Source of the DNA: Nostocales cyanobacterium LEGE 11386
Lineage (GTDB): Bacteria > Cyanobacteriota > Cyanobacteriia > Cyanobacteriales > Nostocaceae
Length of the DNA stretch: 64,000 nt
Assembly: GCA_015207155.1 (NCBI GenBank)
Contig: JADEXK010000007.1
Location: 1 to 64,000, forward strand
Direction: 5' to 3'
Part shown: in pieces, positions 46,489-55,774 of the stretch
How the letters are laid out: each line of letters starts with the position of its first letter
Numbering within the stretch: the stretch's first letter is position 1
The notes under the pieces: model-generated
Told to the model about the DNA's origin: nothing
Seen by the model: only the letters and a program-made list of their open reading frames with translations
Database searches by the model: none
Translations under genes and position numbers: made by a program

Positions 46489-46983
46489 ATGAAGGTTTTG
46501 ATTCCAGCCATGCCATTATCCCTGGACAAAATTGAGAAGACAATAGAAATAGTTGAACGTCTTGTTGACCCATCAAGTGAGCGCTACGGACGTTTACTCA
46601 ACTGGCAGAATCTACCTGATCCATTCTGGCACTATGGAATTGGTCTTTCTGAAACACACATTTTTGATACAGGTCAAGGGTTGTGTGCATTTGAGAAGAA
46701 GCAGGCAAAATTTGTTATTGGTATTGACGACATAGCTTTTGAACCAGAACAAACCATTGAGCGGTTAAAACAAGCCCTTCGTGTTTTTTATAATTGGGAG
46801 TACACTTTCACTGGCTGGAATTGTGAACATTTAAGTCGATTAATTGCAACTGACCAGCCAAGATGTTACCAAAGCAGTTTTCTGTGGTGGTTGTGTAATA
46901 TGTCTCCAGAAGGTGATCACAAAACTGCACATCAAATATTTCGGGATTATTTAAGAAGGGTTGATCCTAGTCTTGTAAGATAG
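46489..46983 (+). CDS. LRAT-like (NlpC/P60 superfamily) hydrolase or acyltransferase
   Basis: A 164-residue protein. The catalytic pattern of LRAT-type permuted papain folds is visible: FWHYGIGLSETHIFDTG with His48, and later FTGWNCEHLSRLIATDQPRC with Cys112 in NCEH. Between them is a helix (TIERLKQALRVFYN). Such proteins are thiol acyltransferases or amidases; the substrate is unknown. ATG 46489 is used; an ATG seven codons later is possible. The gene directly follows the integrase remnant, so it may be cargo of a lost mobile element. Confidence 0.65.
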   Translation: MKVLIPAMPLSLDKIEKTIEIVERLVDPSSERYGRLLNWQNLPDPFWHYGIGLSETHIFDTGQGLCAFEKKQAKFVIGIDDIAFEPEQTIERLKQALRVFYNWEYTFTGWNCEHLSRLIATDQPRCYQSSFLWWLCNMSPEGDHKTAHQIFRDYLRRVDPSLVR

Positions 46984-47470
46984 TCATAATGCGTTTCTGT
47001 ATGTATCTATCGAATCCTTTTCACTGTTTTGGATAATCAAGACGCATCAACGGTTCGTATTCTTCATATCCGACACGCATCACAGCAAACACTTGGTGAA
47101 GAACCAAAGGAACCCAATGCAACCTAACAAATCGTTATGTAATCTACTGGCGTGGCAAGGCTACAATGTTGCAAAAACATAATGATTGTAGGGTAGGCTT
47201 CTAACCCGCCCAGAACAGGCAAGATGCCTGTTCCACAAGAAAAACATAATGAACTATTTTAGGTTTGCCAGTCCACTACATATTGACCAATTGGCTATTT
47301 TAAAGACAAAGTAATTAATAAAGATAGTGGAGCGTAGGGAGTAAGGGGAAAGTAACTTTTCCAATACCCGATACCCAATCTCCCATAACTTGTACATTAA
47401 CGATGCGAAGCACATTGCAAATATGAAAGAGGCGGGCTTTTATGATGAAAGCACTAATAAGGTGGTTGTA
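46984..47470. other. Spacer with a dispersed repeat, no gene seen
   Basis: About 490 bases. Near 47186-47238 is a repeat of the type 'gtagggtaggcttctaaccc ... aggcaagatgcctgttccac' common in cyanobacterial genomes; a related one is at 62463-62525. No thiamine riboswitch signature is visible before thiE. Confidence 0.5.
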
Positions 47471-48526
47471 ATGGTCGAGCCATACAGCCAAAAAGCGCAA
47501 ATACAGCAAGTTGTTTACCGCATTTTAGACGCCAATTTAGACCGCGCTCGTGAAGGTTTACGGATTATTGAAGAATGGTGTCGCTTTGGGTTAAATAACG
47601 CTCAGTTGGTTGGGGAATGCAAGTACTTACGACAAGAGTTAGCTCACTGGCATACGGCTGAACTAAGGGCGGCGCGAGATACACCAGGTGATCCCGGCAC
47701 TGAGTTGAGCCATCCCCAGGAAGAGCAACGCTCTAATATAAAATCACTATTACAAGCGAACTTTTGCCGTGTCCAAGAAGCACTGCGGGTGTTGGAAGAA
47801 TATGGCAAGCTTTATCACCCAAATATGGGTAGAGCATTTAAACAGATGCGTTATCGAGTTTACACCCTAGAAAGTAGTTTAATGGGTTACCAGCGCCATC
47901 AACTGCTGTGGCGATCGCACTTATATCTTGTCACCTCTCCCTCAGAAACTTTGTTGACAACTGTGGAAGCTGCTCTCAAAGGTGGATTAACTCTGGTGCA
48001 ATACCGCGATAAAATGGCTGATGACACTTTGCGTATAGAACAAGCCACAAAACTAAAACAACTATGCCATGCCTACGGCGCTCTGTTTATCGTTAATGAC
48101 CGAGTGGATTTAGCTTTGGCGGTGGATGCGGATGGGGTGCATCTGGGACAGCAAGATCTGCCTATTGCTGCGGCTAGACAAATACTTGGGCCTCAACGTT
48201 TGATTGGTCGTTCCACCACAAATTCTGAAGAGATGCAAAAGGCCATTGCTGAAGGTGCAGATTATATAGGTGTAGGGCCAGTTTATGAAACTCCCACTAA
48301 AGCAGATAAGCCTGCTGCTGGTTTAGAATATGTCAGCTACGCCGCCGAAACTAGCTCAATTCCTTGGTTTGCGATTGGGGGTATAGATGCCAATAATATC
48401 AATGATGTGATTGATGCCGGCGCAAAACGTGTGGCGGTGGTACGAGCTATCATCCAAGCTGAACAGCCTACCTTGGTGACACAATATTTACTCTCCCAAC
48501 TCAATCGCGTCAAACCAGAACCTTAA
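47471..48526 (+). CDS. thiE: Thiamine-phosphate synthase with cyanobacterial N-terminal extension
   Basis: A 351-residue protein from ATG 47471 (MVEPYSQKAQIQQVVYRIL). The first ~135 residues are the helical extension typical of cyanobacterial ThiE (DANLDRAREGLRIIEEWCRF, NFCRVQEALRVLEEYG). The catalytic TIM barrel follows: LTLVQYRDK, LFIVNDRVDLALAVDADGVH, LGQQDLPI, LIGRSTTN, GADYIGVGPVYETPTKAD and WFAIGGID. It joins the pyrimidine and thiazole halves of thiamine phosphate. A longer frame starts at a TTG 27 codons upstream. thiS follows on the same strand. Confidence 0.94.
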   Translation: MVEPYSQKAQIQQVVYRILDANLDRAREGLRIIEEWCRFGLNNAQLVGECKYLRQELAHWHTAELRAARDTPGDPGTELSHPQEEQRSNIKSLLQANFCRVQEALRVLEEYGKLYHPNMGRAFKQMRYRVYTLESSLMGYQRHQLLWRSHLYLVTSPSETLLTTVEAALKGGLTLVQYRDKMADDTLRIEQATKLKQLCHAYGALFIVNDRVDLALAVDADGVHLGQQDLPIAAARQILGPQRLIGRSTTNSEEMQKAIAEGADYIGVGPVYETPTKADKPAAGLEYVSYAAETSSIPWFAIGGIDANNINDVIDAGAKRVAVVRAIIQAEQPTLVTQYLLSQLNRVKPEP

Positions 48527-48538
48527 TAATAATTCCTG

Positions 48539-48628
48539 ACTCAGCACTCAGCACTCAGCACTCAGAAAAGCACTCAGCACTCAGCACTCAGCACTTAGAA
48601 AAGCACTCAGCACTCAGCACTCAGCACT
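48539..48628. repeat. Heptamer tandem repeat tract between thiE and thiS
   Basis: Three blocks of actcagc-type heptamers, separated by agaaaagc, fill nearly the whole gap between thiE and thiS, ending 4 bases before the thiS start. They leave no room for a normal ribosome binding site for thiS. Confidence 0.9.
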
Positions 48629-48632
48629 TGCA

Positions 48633-48845
48633 ATGTCTAATCAGATTACCCTCCAGGTAAATGGGGAAACGCATAACTGCTCGTCCCAAACCCCTTTACC
48701 AGATTTACTTCAGCAGTTAGGTTTTAATCCTCGCTTGGTAGCTGTGGAATATAATGGTGAAATTTTACACCGTCAGTTTTGGTCGCAAACAACAGTGCAA
48801 CCAGGCGATCACTTAGAAATAGTTACCATTGTCGGTGGTGGCTAA
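48633..48845 (+). CDS. thiS: Sulfur carrier protein ThiS
   Basis: A 70-residue ubiquitin-like protein: ITLQVNGETHNCSSQTPLPD, VAVEYNGEILHR, GDHLEIVTIVGGG. The C-terminal Gly-Gly is the site of thiocarboxylate formation, delivering sulfur for the thiazole of thiamine. It is the natural partner of the preceding thiE. A heptamer repeat directly precedes the start, so there is no visible Shine-Dalgarno site. Its stop overlaps the convergent glycosyltransferase gene by four bases. Confidence 0.96.
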   Translation: MSNQITLQVNGETHNCSSQTPLPDLLQQLGFNPRLVAVEYNGEILHRQFWSQTTVQPGDHLEIVTIVGGG

Positions 48846-50077
48846 TTTAATAAGCCGTTGGGGAGAGGTTCAGATATGTAAAGCGATCGGTGAAGGGTTT
48901 TGCGCCTAGCTAATTCTTTACCTTTGCGACCGAGTTGTTCACGTAACTGCTGGTCTGTACACAATCGTTTAAAAGCTTGAAAAACTTCGTAGCCAGATTT
49001 GGGATTCACCAGGATGCCATTTTCTTCATGGCGAACTATATCTATGACAGAGCCTAAACGCGAAGCAATCACAGGCTTACCGAAGTAACTTGCTTCTAAG
49101 TTGACGATACTCAAACTCTGCAAACGACTAGCTTTGGTGTTTAACAAGTTGAGCATGGCAAATATATCACAGGCTGCATAATAGCCAGCTAACTCGCACT
49201 CAGGTACATATCCAGCAAAGTGTACCCGCTTGTCTACCCGCAGGCGCTGCGCTAAGGATTTCAATTCGGGTTCACATGAACCCTGGCCACAAAGTATGTA
49301 GTGAACATCAACTCCAATAGTTAATAGTAGTGGTAAGTTCTCAATCACGCGGTCAAAGCCTTTATATTTTACTAGCTTTCCCACTGAAAGAATCACTACT
49401 GCTGTTTCTGGAATATTGTACGTCTGGCGCACACGCCCACGTAAATCATCGAGATTACCTTGATTCTTGCCAACACCAAATTTTTCTGGTCTGACCACAG
49501 GTTGAATGACATGGGTAGGGGTTTCTAAGCGGAAAATATTTCTCAGGTAATCTTGTGTGACGTAACTGTTACAAACAATTCCTGCGGCGCGTGTCAGTGT
49601 CAATTTAAAGAGCGATCGCCACACGGGGTTGTGTAAAGTATCAAGAATATCGCTACCATGCAGATAGATAAAAAAGCGGATGGGTAAGATATAGCTCAAT
49701 AACAACAGCGCCGGAAACTCGTAACTGTGTCCCCATTCAATATAACGGTAATGATAGCGAAAATACAGTTTGATTGCTAAAACGAATGAGCAAATCAAAT
49801 TGAAAATAGGCTGCAAAAAACTCCCGATAAAACTACCCAGCCAGTACCTAGGATTTGGCCAGCGATATATAGGAAACTGTTGAGCTTGATCAAATACTTT
49901 ATCACCTGTACAACCAGCCGCTAGCACAACTACCCGTTCCGGATCTTGAAGACAGCGATTATAGAGATATTCCCCAATTGCAGCTTTTTTTGGGAGAAAG
50001 AGACGGGATATTACAAGAATTTCCGGGGATGCTGTTGTATCTCTAATTTTTGCTGCTAATTGTGAGATATGTTCCAT
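48842..50077 (-). CDS. Glycosyltransferase family 4 protein
   Basis: A 411-residue GT-B fold enzyme. The N-terminal half has FLPKKAAIGEYLYNRCL, WGHSYEFPALLLL, IYLHGSDIL and RAAGIVCNSYVTQDYL. The C-terminal half has ILSVGKLVKYKGFDRVIENL, HYILCGQGS, VHFAGYVPECELAGYYAACD and LEASYFGKPVIASRLGS, including the E-x7 donor-binding motif of GT4 retaining enzymes. A hydrophobic stretch near residue 100 suggests membrane contact. It probably builds a surface glycan or glycolipid; donor and acceptor are unknown. It is followed by the long empty region on its 5' side. Confidence 0.9.
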   Translation of the reverse strand: MEHISQLAAKIRDTTASPEILVISRLFLPKKAAIGEYLYNRCLQDPERVVVLAAGCTGDKVFDQAQQFPIYRWPNPRYWLGSFIGSFLQPIFNLICSFVLAIKLYFRYHYRYIEWGHSYEFPALLLLSYILPIRFFIYLHGSDILDTLHNPVWRSLFKLTLTRAAGIVCNSYVTQDYLRNIFRLETPTHVIQPVVRPEKFGVGKNQGNLDDLRGRVRQTYNIPETAVVILSVGKLVKYKGFDRVIENLPLLLTIGVDVHYILCGQGSCEPELKSLAQRLRVDKRVHFAGYVPECELAGYYAACDIFAMLNLLNTKASRLQSLSIVNLEASYFGKPVIASRLGSVIDIVRHEENGILVNPKSGYEVFQAFKRLCTDQQLREQLGRKGKELARRKTLHRSLYISEPLPNGLLN

Positions 50078-51356
50078 GTTAATTTTGCTAAAGTTAACTT
50101 AAGTAATCTGTAATTTTTAAGACTAAAATCTAGGTGTGTAGTTAGGGATAATTAATTTTTAGTAATTTGAATTATCAAAAGATATGGGTAGATCTCTTTC
50201 CCTACACCTTGTTTTTGACTCTGCTGTAGCTAAAGCAAGAAAGTCAAATGATTTCATTGGGGAATTTTTTGGCTCTGGATCTTATTTTCCCCGTTTTGTT
50301 TATGTTAGCTAACAACTATGCTCGAAAAATCAGGAATTTACAGATTTTTGTGAGGAATTTTCACAAACCGTAATTAATGCAGATAAGACAGAGATATGTG
50401 TAGTCATGACTGTTACTCTGTAGTACATAACTTTTAAAATCATAGTTCTCCATCTTTGTTTGAGCAAATGCATTACAAATATCTCAAGAATATTTTAGAA
50501 CATTAAATATGGAGTTTTTCTTATTATTTCTGTGAAGTGTTGGTTAATTATATTAGTAATTGATGAATTCTCAAATATGTAAGAATTCATGTAAATAAAA
50601 ATCAATAAATAATTAAAATTCGTCAATTATAGCTAAATTTATTAATAATAAACTGCTATGCAAGTTACTAAACTCAGCTATCAATAGACTATCCTAAATA
50701 ACCGTGGATGTTATGCCAAAATGCCAAACCGCTCATGAGAGTTGCATCAGGATCTGATAGATGAAATTAGATGACCAAATTGCATTGTGCTAGCATATCA
50801 AGCAAGTTGCCACTCCACATTATGTTCGGCTGTGGATGATATTGGTAGATGTAGGATGCTCCTATATACAGATAATGATAACTGAAATATCTCCAAGCAT
50901 CAGCTGCAATGATCGCGATCGCTGGCAAAAAACCAAGTTAAAAAAATCACTAATATTTAAATCGCCTATGTACTAAAACTTTTACCCCAAGATAAATTTA
51001 TTAAGTATAGCCGTAGTCACATAGATTAGGACATTATTAAATTGATTGCTCAAAGCACTGAAGCCACTGGGTTTATACTCAGCACTTTGCTCTATCTTGA
51101 GACAGAAATCATTAATTGATTTTAAAGTTCCCACAATAGGCCACATGTTTTGAGGTACGGTTATCTACTACAGAAATCCCTCCTCCGCTTCCTGTCTAAA
51201 CAAGATAAGACGCGGTAAATTAAAGATGTAGCCGAAAAAAAATGAATGTAACAGCTACTCAGTAATTTGTTACAGGCTGGCTGCAATGATGCCAGCATAA
51301 GATTCCTGCCAGCCTAGGAAGCAATCATAAGCAATACATTTTCCCACGCCTGTGTT
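50078..51356. other. Long AT-rich region without genes
   Basis: Nearly 1.3 kb lacks any supported coding frame. It contains the second copy of the long dispersed repeat (51006-51086) and a HIP1 site near 50912. A short reverse-strand frame around 50680-50820 is interrupted by stops. It could be a decayed gene or a promoter region for DUF1517 and the divergent glycosyltransferase. Confidence 0.5.
51006..51086. repeat. Long dispersed repeat, copy 2
   Basis: Matches 22464-22538 in the same orientation: tatagccgtagtcacataga at the start and gtttatactcagcac at the end, with small insertions (for example aaattg) in the middle. Confidence 0.75.
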
Positions 51357-52328
51357 ATGCGTAAAAAACTACAACAAACCATCAAACCGCTTTTCAAAAT
51401 TTTCTTAGTTTTCAGCTTAGTGTTAGCTTTAGCACTTGGTAATGCTGATGCAGCTGCCGCCCGTGGAAGTGGTGGTCGCATCGGCGGTGGTTCCTTTAGA
51501 GTACCTTCTAGCCGCACCTACACACCGCGCACTTACGCACGTCCTGGTGGCGGAGGATACTATCCTGGTGGTGGTGGCTTTGGCTTTCCGTTCCTAATTC
51601 CCTTCTGGGGTATTGGCGGAGGGTTTGGCGGTATATTTACCATCTTAATTTTCTTGGCGATCGCTAACTTCTTAGTGCAAACTTTCCGCCGTGTGAGCAA
51701 TGGCGAAGGTGAAGAAGTAGGCTACAGCAGCAACCCTCCTGTATCTGTAACTCGTTTGCAAGTTGGCTTGTTAGCACAAGCCCGTGGTTTGCAAAATGAA
51801 CTTAACCAAATAGCTGAATCTGCTGATACCAACTCTCCAGAGGGAAGAGCGCAAGTTTTACAAGAGGCTAGTTTAGCTTTGCTCCGCCATCCAGAATACT
51901 GGGTTTATGCAGGTGGTGGTACACAACAAGCTAAATTAAATTCAGCTGAAAGTCAGTTTAATCGTTTGTCACTGGCGGAACGCAGCAAGTTTAGCGAAGA
52001 AACTCTGTCTAACGTCAATAACCAACTCAGAGCCGCCTTGAATAAAGATAGTTTACCGCCTGTCGGTGAACTCGATAATCCAACCCGCCTCATTAGTGAA
52101 GGCCCTGGAGAATACCTGATTGTCACCTTGTTAGCTGCGACATTAGGTAAATTTGAAACCCCAGAAATCAACAGCGCTGATGACTTGCGTCAAGCCTTGC
52201 GGCGAATTGGTAGCTTACCCAGTGACCAACTTCTAGCGATTGAAGTTCTTTGGACTCCCCAAGCTGAAGGTGATACTCTGACATCGGATGATGTTTTGGC
52301 AGAGTATCCAGATTTGAAACTGGTTTAA
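51357..52328 (+). CDS. DUF1517-domain membrane protein
   Basis: A 323-residue protein. A signal-anchor helix (IFLVFSLVLALALGNADAA) comes first, then a Gly/Arg-rich stretch (residues ~35-75) and a second helix (FTILIFLAIANFLVQTF). The soluble domain contains VSVTRLQVGLLAQARGLQ, ALLRHPEYWVYAGGG and GPGEYLIVTLLAATLGKFE, which identify DUF1517. The family is conserved in cyanobacteria and plastids; a plant member is linked to acclimation of photosynthesis to fluctuating light, as I recall. It ends in a strong hairpin at 52334-52369. Confidence 0.9.
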   Translation: MRKKLQQTIKPLFKIFLVFSLVLALALGNADAAAARGSGGRIGGGSFRVPSSRTYTPRTYARPGGGGYYPGGGGFGFPFLIPFWGIGGGFGGIFTILIFLAIANFLVQTFRRVSNGEGEEVGYSSNPPVSVTRLQVGLLAQARGLQNELNQIAESADTNSPEGRAQVLQEASLALLRHPEYWVYAGGGTQQAKLNSAESQFNRLSLAERSKFSEETLSNVNNQLRAALNKDSLPPVGELDNPTRLISEGPGEYLIVTLLAATLGKFETPEINSADDLRQALRRIGSLPSDQLLAIEVLWTPQAEGDTLTSDDVLAEYPDLKLV

Positions 52329-52333
52329 TCGTT

Positions 52334-52369
52334 GGAAACTCCCCAGGAATAAAATTCTGGGGAGTTTCC
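52334..52369 (+). terminator. Strong hairpin after the DUF1517 gene
   Basis: Arms 52334-52346 (ggaaactccccag) and 52357-52369 (ctggggagtttcc) pair perfectly over 13 bases with a 10-base loop. Only scattered T follow, so it is a strong but atypical terminator. Confidence 0.75.
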
Positions 52370-52463
52370 ATAAAGTTTGTTTAATTTACAAGTGTAATTA
52401 AAAATTCTCCATTAAAAATTTAAAAAATATGACATTTTAATTTTCAATTTTGAATTCTTAATT

Positions 52464-53036
52464 TTATTCAACTTCGTTAAAAAGATGTTCTTCTAACAAC
52501 GGTTGCACTTTCCTAAATTCTTCTGGAGAAAGTAATACAGGTTGACCTGTTGTTGATATTCGGGCAAAAAACAGCAATGGATCGAGGGGTGTATAAATTG
52601 CGTACTCTTGATCTTCATGATAAAAGCTAGCAAGTAACTGCAATTGTTCTGGTTCTAAATCTGCCTCTTCATCTTCAATTTCTAAGGTGAAAAGTTCTGA
52701 TTCATCAACTGCTGGTAAATCACCCGCCACTGTCAGAGCATAAGCAGTGTTTTTTACTATCAAGTTCTGTTCAGCTAAGACAGCTTGAGCAGTGCCAAAA
52801 ATTTGGTTAATGATGGCATCATCATCTACCAGAACCGCCTCTTCTTCCTCTTCTTCACCTTGCCAAGCAAAAATTTCTATAGGTGAGTCTACAGGAAGCA
52901 ATAAAACATATTCTTGTCCATCTACCGAGAGCGAATGCTCAACATAACATTCGAGGGTTCGCCCTGTGTCATCGGTCAGAGTGATGGAACTTGCTTGAGC
53001 ATGATCATTGTCTTCAGGAAATGGAGAGGAAAACAT
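52464..53036 (-). CDS. DUF3727 (DUF1292-like) protein
   Basis: A 190-residue acidic protein. ITLTDDTGRTLECYVEHSL begins a DUF1292-like domain, with VLLLPVDSPIEIF and an acidic run. The second half, LLASFYHEDQEYAIYTPLD then PLLFFARI, is DUF3727, the same kind of unit repeated. It is conserved in cyanobacteria and plastids, with no proven function. It follows ruvX on the same strand after 142 bases and is likely in the same conserved cluster. Confidence 0.88.
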   Translation of the reverse strand: MFSSPFPEDNDHAQASSITLTDDTGRTLECYVEHSLSVDGQEYVLLLPVDSPIEIFAWQGEEEEEEAVLVDDDAIINQIFGTAQAVLAEQNLIVKNTAYALTVAGDLPAVDESELFTLEIEDEEADLEPEQLQLLASFYHEDQEYAIYTPLDPLLFFARISTTGQPVLLSPEEFRKVQPLLEEHLFNEVE

Positions 53037-53178
53037 AGCCGAGGTGTAAAAATTTATAAATACCAGCAGATGTAAAAATGTCTTGACTGTTTCGTGATCA
53101 ATGTTATGTCAAAAAAATAGCTTTAGACCTAGATACAAATGTTGGTTATTAGCTTTCAGAATATCATGTTCAAAGGTA

Positions 53179-53655
53179 TCAATACTCTAAGGCTAGCACC
53201 GAACTGGGGAAATTGGCGCGCCTAGTATCCAACCATTGTTGCAAAATTAAAGATGCTGCCTTACGGTCAATTAAACCTTTGTGACGTGATGGGGAGCGAT
53301 TTTCAGCTATGAGCATTTGCTCTGCTTGAAATGAAGTTAATCGCTCATCGACATATTCCATAGGTAATTGGAGTGCCTTTGCTAGTCTTTTGGCAAATTT
53401 TTGTACTTGACGAGCCTGGAATCCCAAAGAACCATCCATGGAATAAGGTAAACCAATCACCAGGAGTTGCACCTGACGCTCATTCACAATATTTTGGATT
53501 TGCTCAACATCGCGAGCAAATGATGTCCGCTCAACAGTGGTGATACCTGTGGCAATTAACCCCGTGCGATCGCACCCTGCTACACCAATCCGCTTGCGAC
53601 CAACATCTAATCCCAATGCGGAAATTAATGGTTGTGGTGGCTCTTGGGGTATCAA
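53179..53655 (-). CDS. ruvX: Holliday junction resolvase-like RuvX/YqgF
   Basis: A 158-residue RNase H-fold protein: ALGLDVGRKRIGVAGCDRTG (first Asp), VQLLVIGLPYSMDGSLG, VEYVDERLTSFQAEQ-like segment (YVDERLTSFQAEQML, with Glu) and HKGLIDRKAASLILQQWLD (final Asp). This family resolves Holliday junctions or matures rRNA 5' ends. It starts one base after the stop of the GNAT gene, so they are cotranscribed. Confidence 0.94.
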   Translation of the reverse strand: MIPQEPPQPLISALGLDVGRKRIGVAGCDRTGLIATGITTVERTSFARDVEQIQNIVNERQVQLLVIGLPYSMDGSLGFQARQVQKFAKRLAKALQLPMEYVDERLTSFQAEQMLIAENRSPSRHKGLIDRKAASLILQQWLDTRRANFPSSVLALEY

Positions 53656-53656
53656 A

Positions 53657-54913
53657 CTATTTCTCCTGGTGTGTATCTGTTGATTCGGGAAGGGGCGATG
53701 GTTCTATATTACAGTTTTTGCACTTAAACGCCATAGGTTCTGACTTCGTTGGTACTGACCTTTCTGAGGTTGGTTGCGGCCTTGGTCTTACCCATGACAT
53801 CCCACCTGGTATTGGTTTACGCGCTGGTTGCAAACCTTGCAGTACCTCAGTCCACTGAATTCCCTCTAAGGAAACAAATTTAGATTCCCGGAGCTTATGC
53901 CAAACAGAACGAGACATAATCAGTGTATGTTCTATGCGCTTTGCTCCAATGCGCTCTAGATACTCTTCTCTTTCTGCTTGGTAGTCTGAGGAAGCTAATT
54001 GTAAGCCTTGCTGGGGAAAATCCTGAGCAATGCGGGCTAATTGAGAAAGTAACTCTGGATACAGCCAAGTATAAGCAGGGTGAACTGTCAAGGTGGCGAC
54101 ATGAGGAGTTTCACCTTTGCGGTCAAGTTGTACCTGAAAATAGCCAATTGCGGCTTTGCGTTGGGGTTCAAATACATAGCCACTGACGACCTCTGTTTTC
54201 GTTACCCATTGCTTGACAGCATCAGTCAAAACGCCAAACAAGCTGGTTTTAAAGTCGCGGGTGTTGCGATCAAACACCTGACGCACCAAAGGTGGCATGG
54301 ATGCCGTATCTAGTTGATAAAGTAACTGAGCATCGGCGTTACTCACCGGTAGTAAATTAGGTAAGTCAGGTTCCGCTTGTGCCAATTCAGCTAGCAATTC
54401 TGGTTCAATTTCCCAGTAAGTCATTTCGGCCAGGCGCTGAAATCCATTTTGCCGATACAGTGCCAGCGCCTCTTTATCATTCACGTTGACTTCTAATAAC
54501 CAAGTGCGCGCTTCCAAAATCGACTCGAAGCAATGGCGCAAGAGTTGAGAACCAATTCCTTGCTTCTCAACTGCACGATCCAGAATCACCCGATCAATCC
54601 GCCAAGTACTGCGTGTACGGTTAAACGGTGACACTTGAATCATGCCTAGTAGTATTCGCCCTTGCTCGGCTACGTAGGCACAGAAACGATATTGTAGTGG
54701 GTTAGGAAACCAACTCAAAAATTTGAGCAACCCATACCAACGGCGTAGCCATTGCATCTGGTTAAGGGCAGAGTTGGCTTCTTTAGGGGTTAGGGTGGTA
54801 AATGAGTCTTGAGTTATTTGCTCTATTCCGTCCAGATCCCGGTATTGGACTGGCCGGATGACAACGCTGAGGTTTCGAGGAATTAATGAAGTCATTTTGA
54901 TTCGAGCTGCCAT
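53657..54913 (-). CDS. GNAT-family N-acetyltransferase (large, cyanobacterial type)
   Basis: A 418-residue protein. The GNAT domain at residues ~15-165 contains VIRPVQYRDLDGIEQI, RIDRVILDRAVEKQGIGSQL (acetyl-CoA motif) and EALALYRQNGFQRLAEMTYW. A second, less clear domain follows (about 190-350, with YFQVQLDRKGETPHVATL and YQAEREEYLERIGAKRIEH). The C-terminal tail is Pro/Ser-rich and holds a KCKNCN pair of cysteines. The start is supported by AAGG upstream. It is followed immediately by ruvX. The acceptor is unknown. Confidence 0.85.
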   Translation of the reverse strand: MAARIKMTSLIPRNLSVVIRPVQYRDLDGIEQITQDSFTTLTPKEANSALNQMQWLRRWYGLLKFLSWFPNPLQYRFCAYVAEQGRILLGMIQVSPFNRTRSTWRIDRVILDRAVEKQGIGSQLLRHCFESILEARTWLLEVNVNDKEALALYRQNGFQRLAEMTYWEIEPELLAELAQAEPDLPNLLPVSNADAQLLYQLDTASMPPLVRQVFDRNTRDFKTSLFGVLTDAVKQWVTKTEVVSGYVFEPQRKAAIGYFQVQLDRKGETPHVATLTVHPAYTWLYPELLSQLARIAQDFPQQGLQLASSDYQAEREEYLERIGAKRIEHTLIMSRSVWHKLRESKFVSLEGIQWTEVLQGLQPARKPIPGGMSWVRPRPQPTSERSVPTKSEPMAFKCKNCNIEPSPLPESTDTHQEK

Positions 54914-55126
54914 TTAGCCTTAACTTACTGGGTCTGTTGGAACTGCTGCAATAATCTTAACGGCTTTCCGCCTTTGGCTACTGCTTCCAAAGGGTGATTT
55001 TTGTCACTAAATACTAAATATAATGTGTAAAAACTAGAAAAAGCAGATTTGATGAGAACACCCTTGGCATAGACCCAACAATATCTGCTTTTATTTTATG
55101 GGAATTTTGATGAAAATTTGTATGTA

Positions 55127-55327
55127 TTATAGCCCTTGCCGGGAAATTAGCTTTTCAAAGTTGGCTTGAGTTTGGTGAAGCAACTGTTCGCGACTATCTT
55201 CAAGTGTTTGCTTGAGGGGTGGAACCAGATTGCGAGCTTGCAGAGTCATGTGAAGTTGTAGGTGGGCAACATATTCGCTGAAATCTTCATTTGCTACAAC
55301 TGCGCCCGTTGATAAATTTGATTCCAT
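55127..55327 (-). CDS. Small conserved-looking hypothetical protein
   Basis: A 66-residue protein from ATG 55327 (MESNLSTGAVVANEDFSEYV), preceded by AAGGAG at 12 bases. It is amphipathic and helical (QLHMTLQARNLVPPLKQTL, EQLLHQTQANFEKLI). There is no recognised domain. A longer frame to 55372 adds 15 residues with weaker support. Confidence 0.55.
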   Translation of the reverse strand: MESNLSTGAVVANEDFSEYVAHLQLHMTLQARNLVPPLKQTLEDSREQLLHQTQANFEKLISRQGL

Positions 55328-55774
55328 TGCCACTGTGTTCTCCTTAATCTTAAACCTGTGCTGTTTCTCCACATCATCCAGAACTTATCATGTTGTTTTG
55401 CTTAACTTCTTAATTCGCAATGAAGTTTAACGGTTTTTTAACTTAGCAAGTACAGATATGGGCAAAGTAGTGTTTTTCAACACATCACGCAAAGTCAGCG
55501 CCAAGTATTGCCATTTATGCGCTACGAATTAATGGTTTAACAATTTGATTTTAACTGCGATCGCTATTTTCTCTGGCAACCGCACCAAGGATCATTCAGG
55601 TTAATTTCTGTGCCTCGGTCAAATCTGCAACATCGTACTGTCATTGCCGCACGACCAGAAATATTTAGCCTAGAATTGGTATAAACACTTTTGGCAACTC
55701 TGGTGTTGAGAATAAAACCTGGGGATGCCTGAAAACAAACAGCTAACCATCACCCAAAAGTCAGGAGGGTGGTC
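55328..55774. other. Intergenic stretch without a supported gene
   Basis: About 450 bases. A plus-strand frame at about 55540-55684 is open for some 47 codons without a start codon and is too short to call. A clear GGAGG lies just before the Coq4-like start at 55775. Confidence 0.5.

Noticed and set aside
47260..47480. Thiamine (TPP) riboswitch before thiE
   Set aside because: No CTGAGA or other conserved thi-box segment could be found.
50680..50820. Reverse-strand frame reading FHLSDPDATLMSGLAFWHN after a stop
   Set aside because: Looks protein-like, but the open part is only ~25 codons with stops on both sides; chance cannot be excluded.
55540..55684. Plus-strand ~47-codon frame before the Coq4-like gene
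   Set aside because: No start codon and no recognised family; too short to call a remnant.
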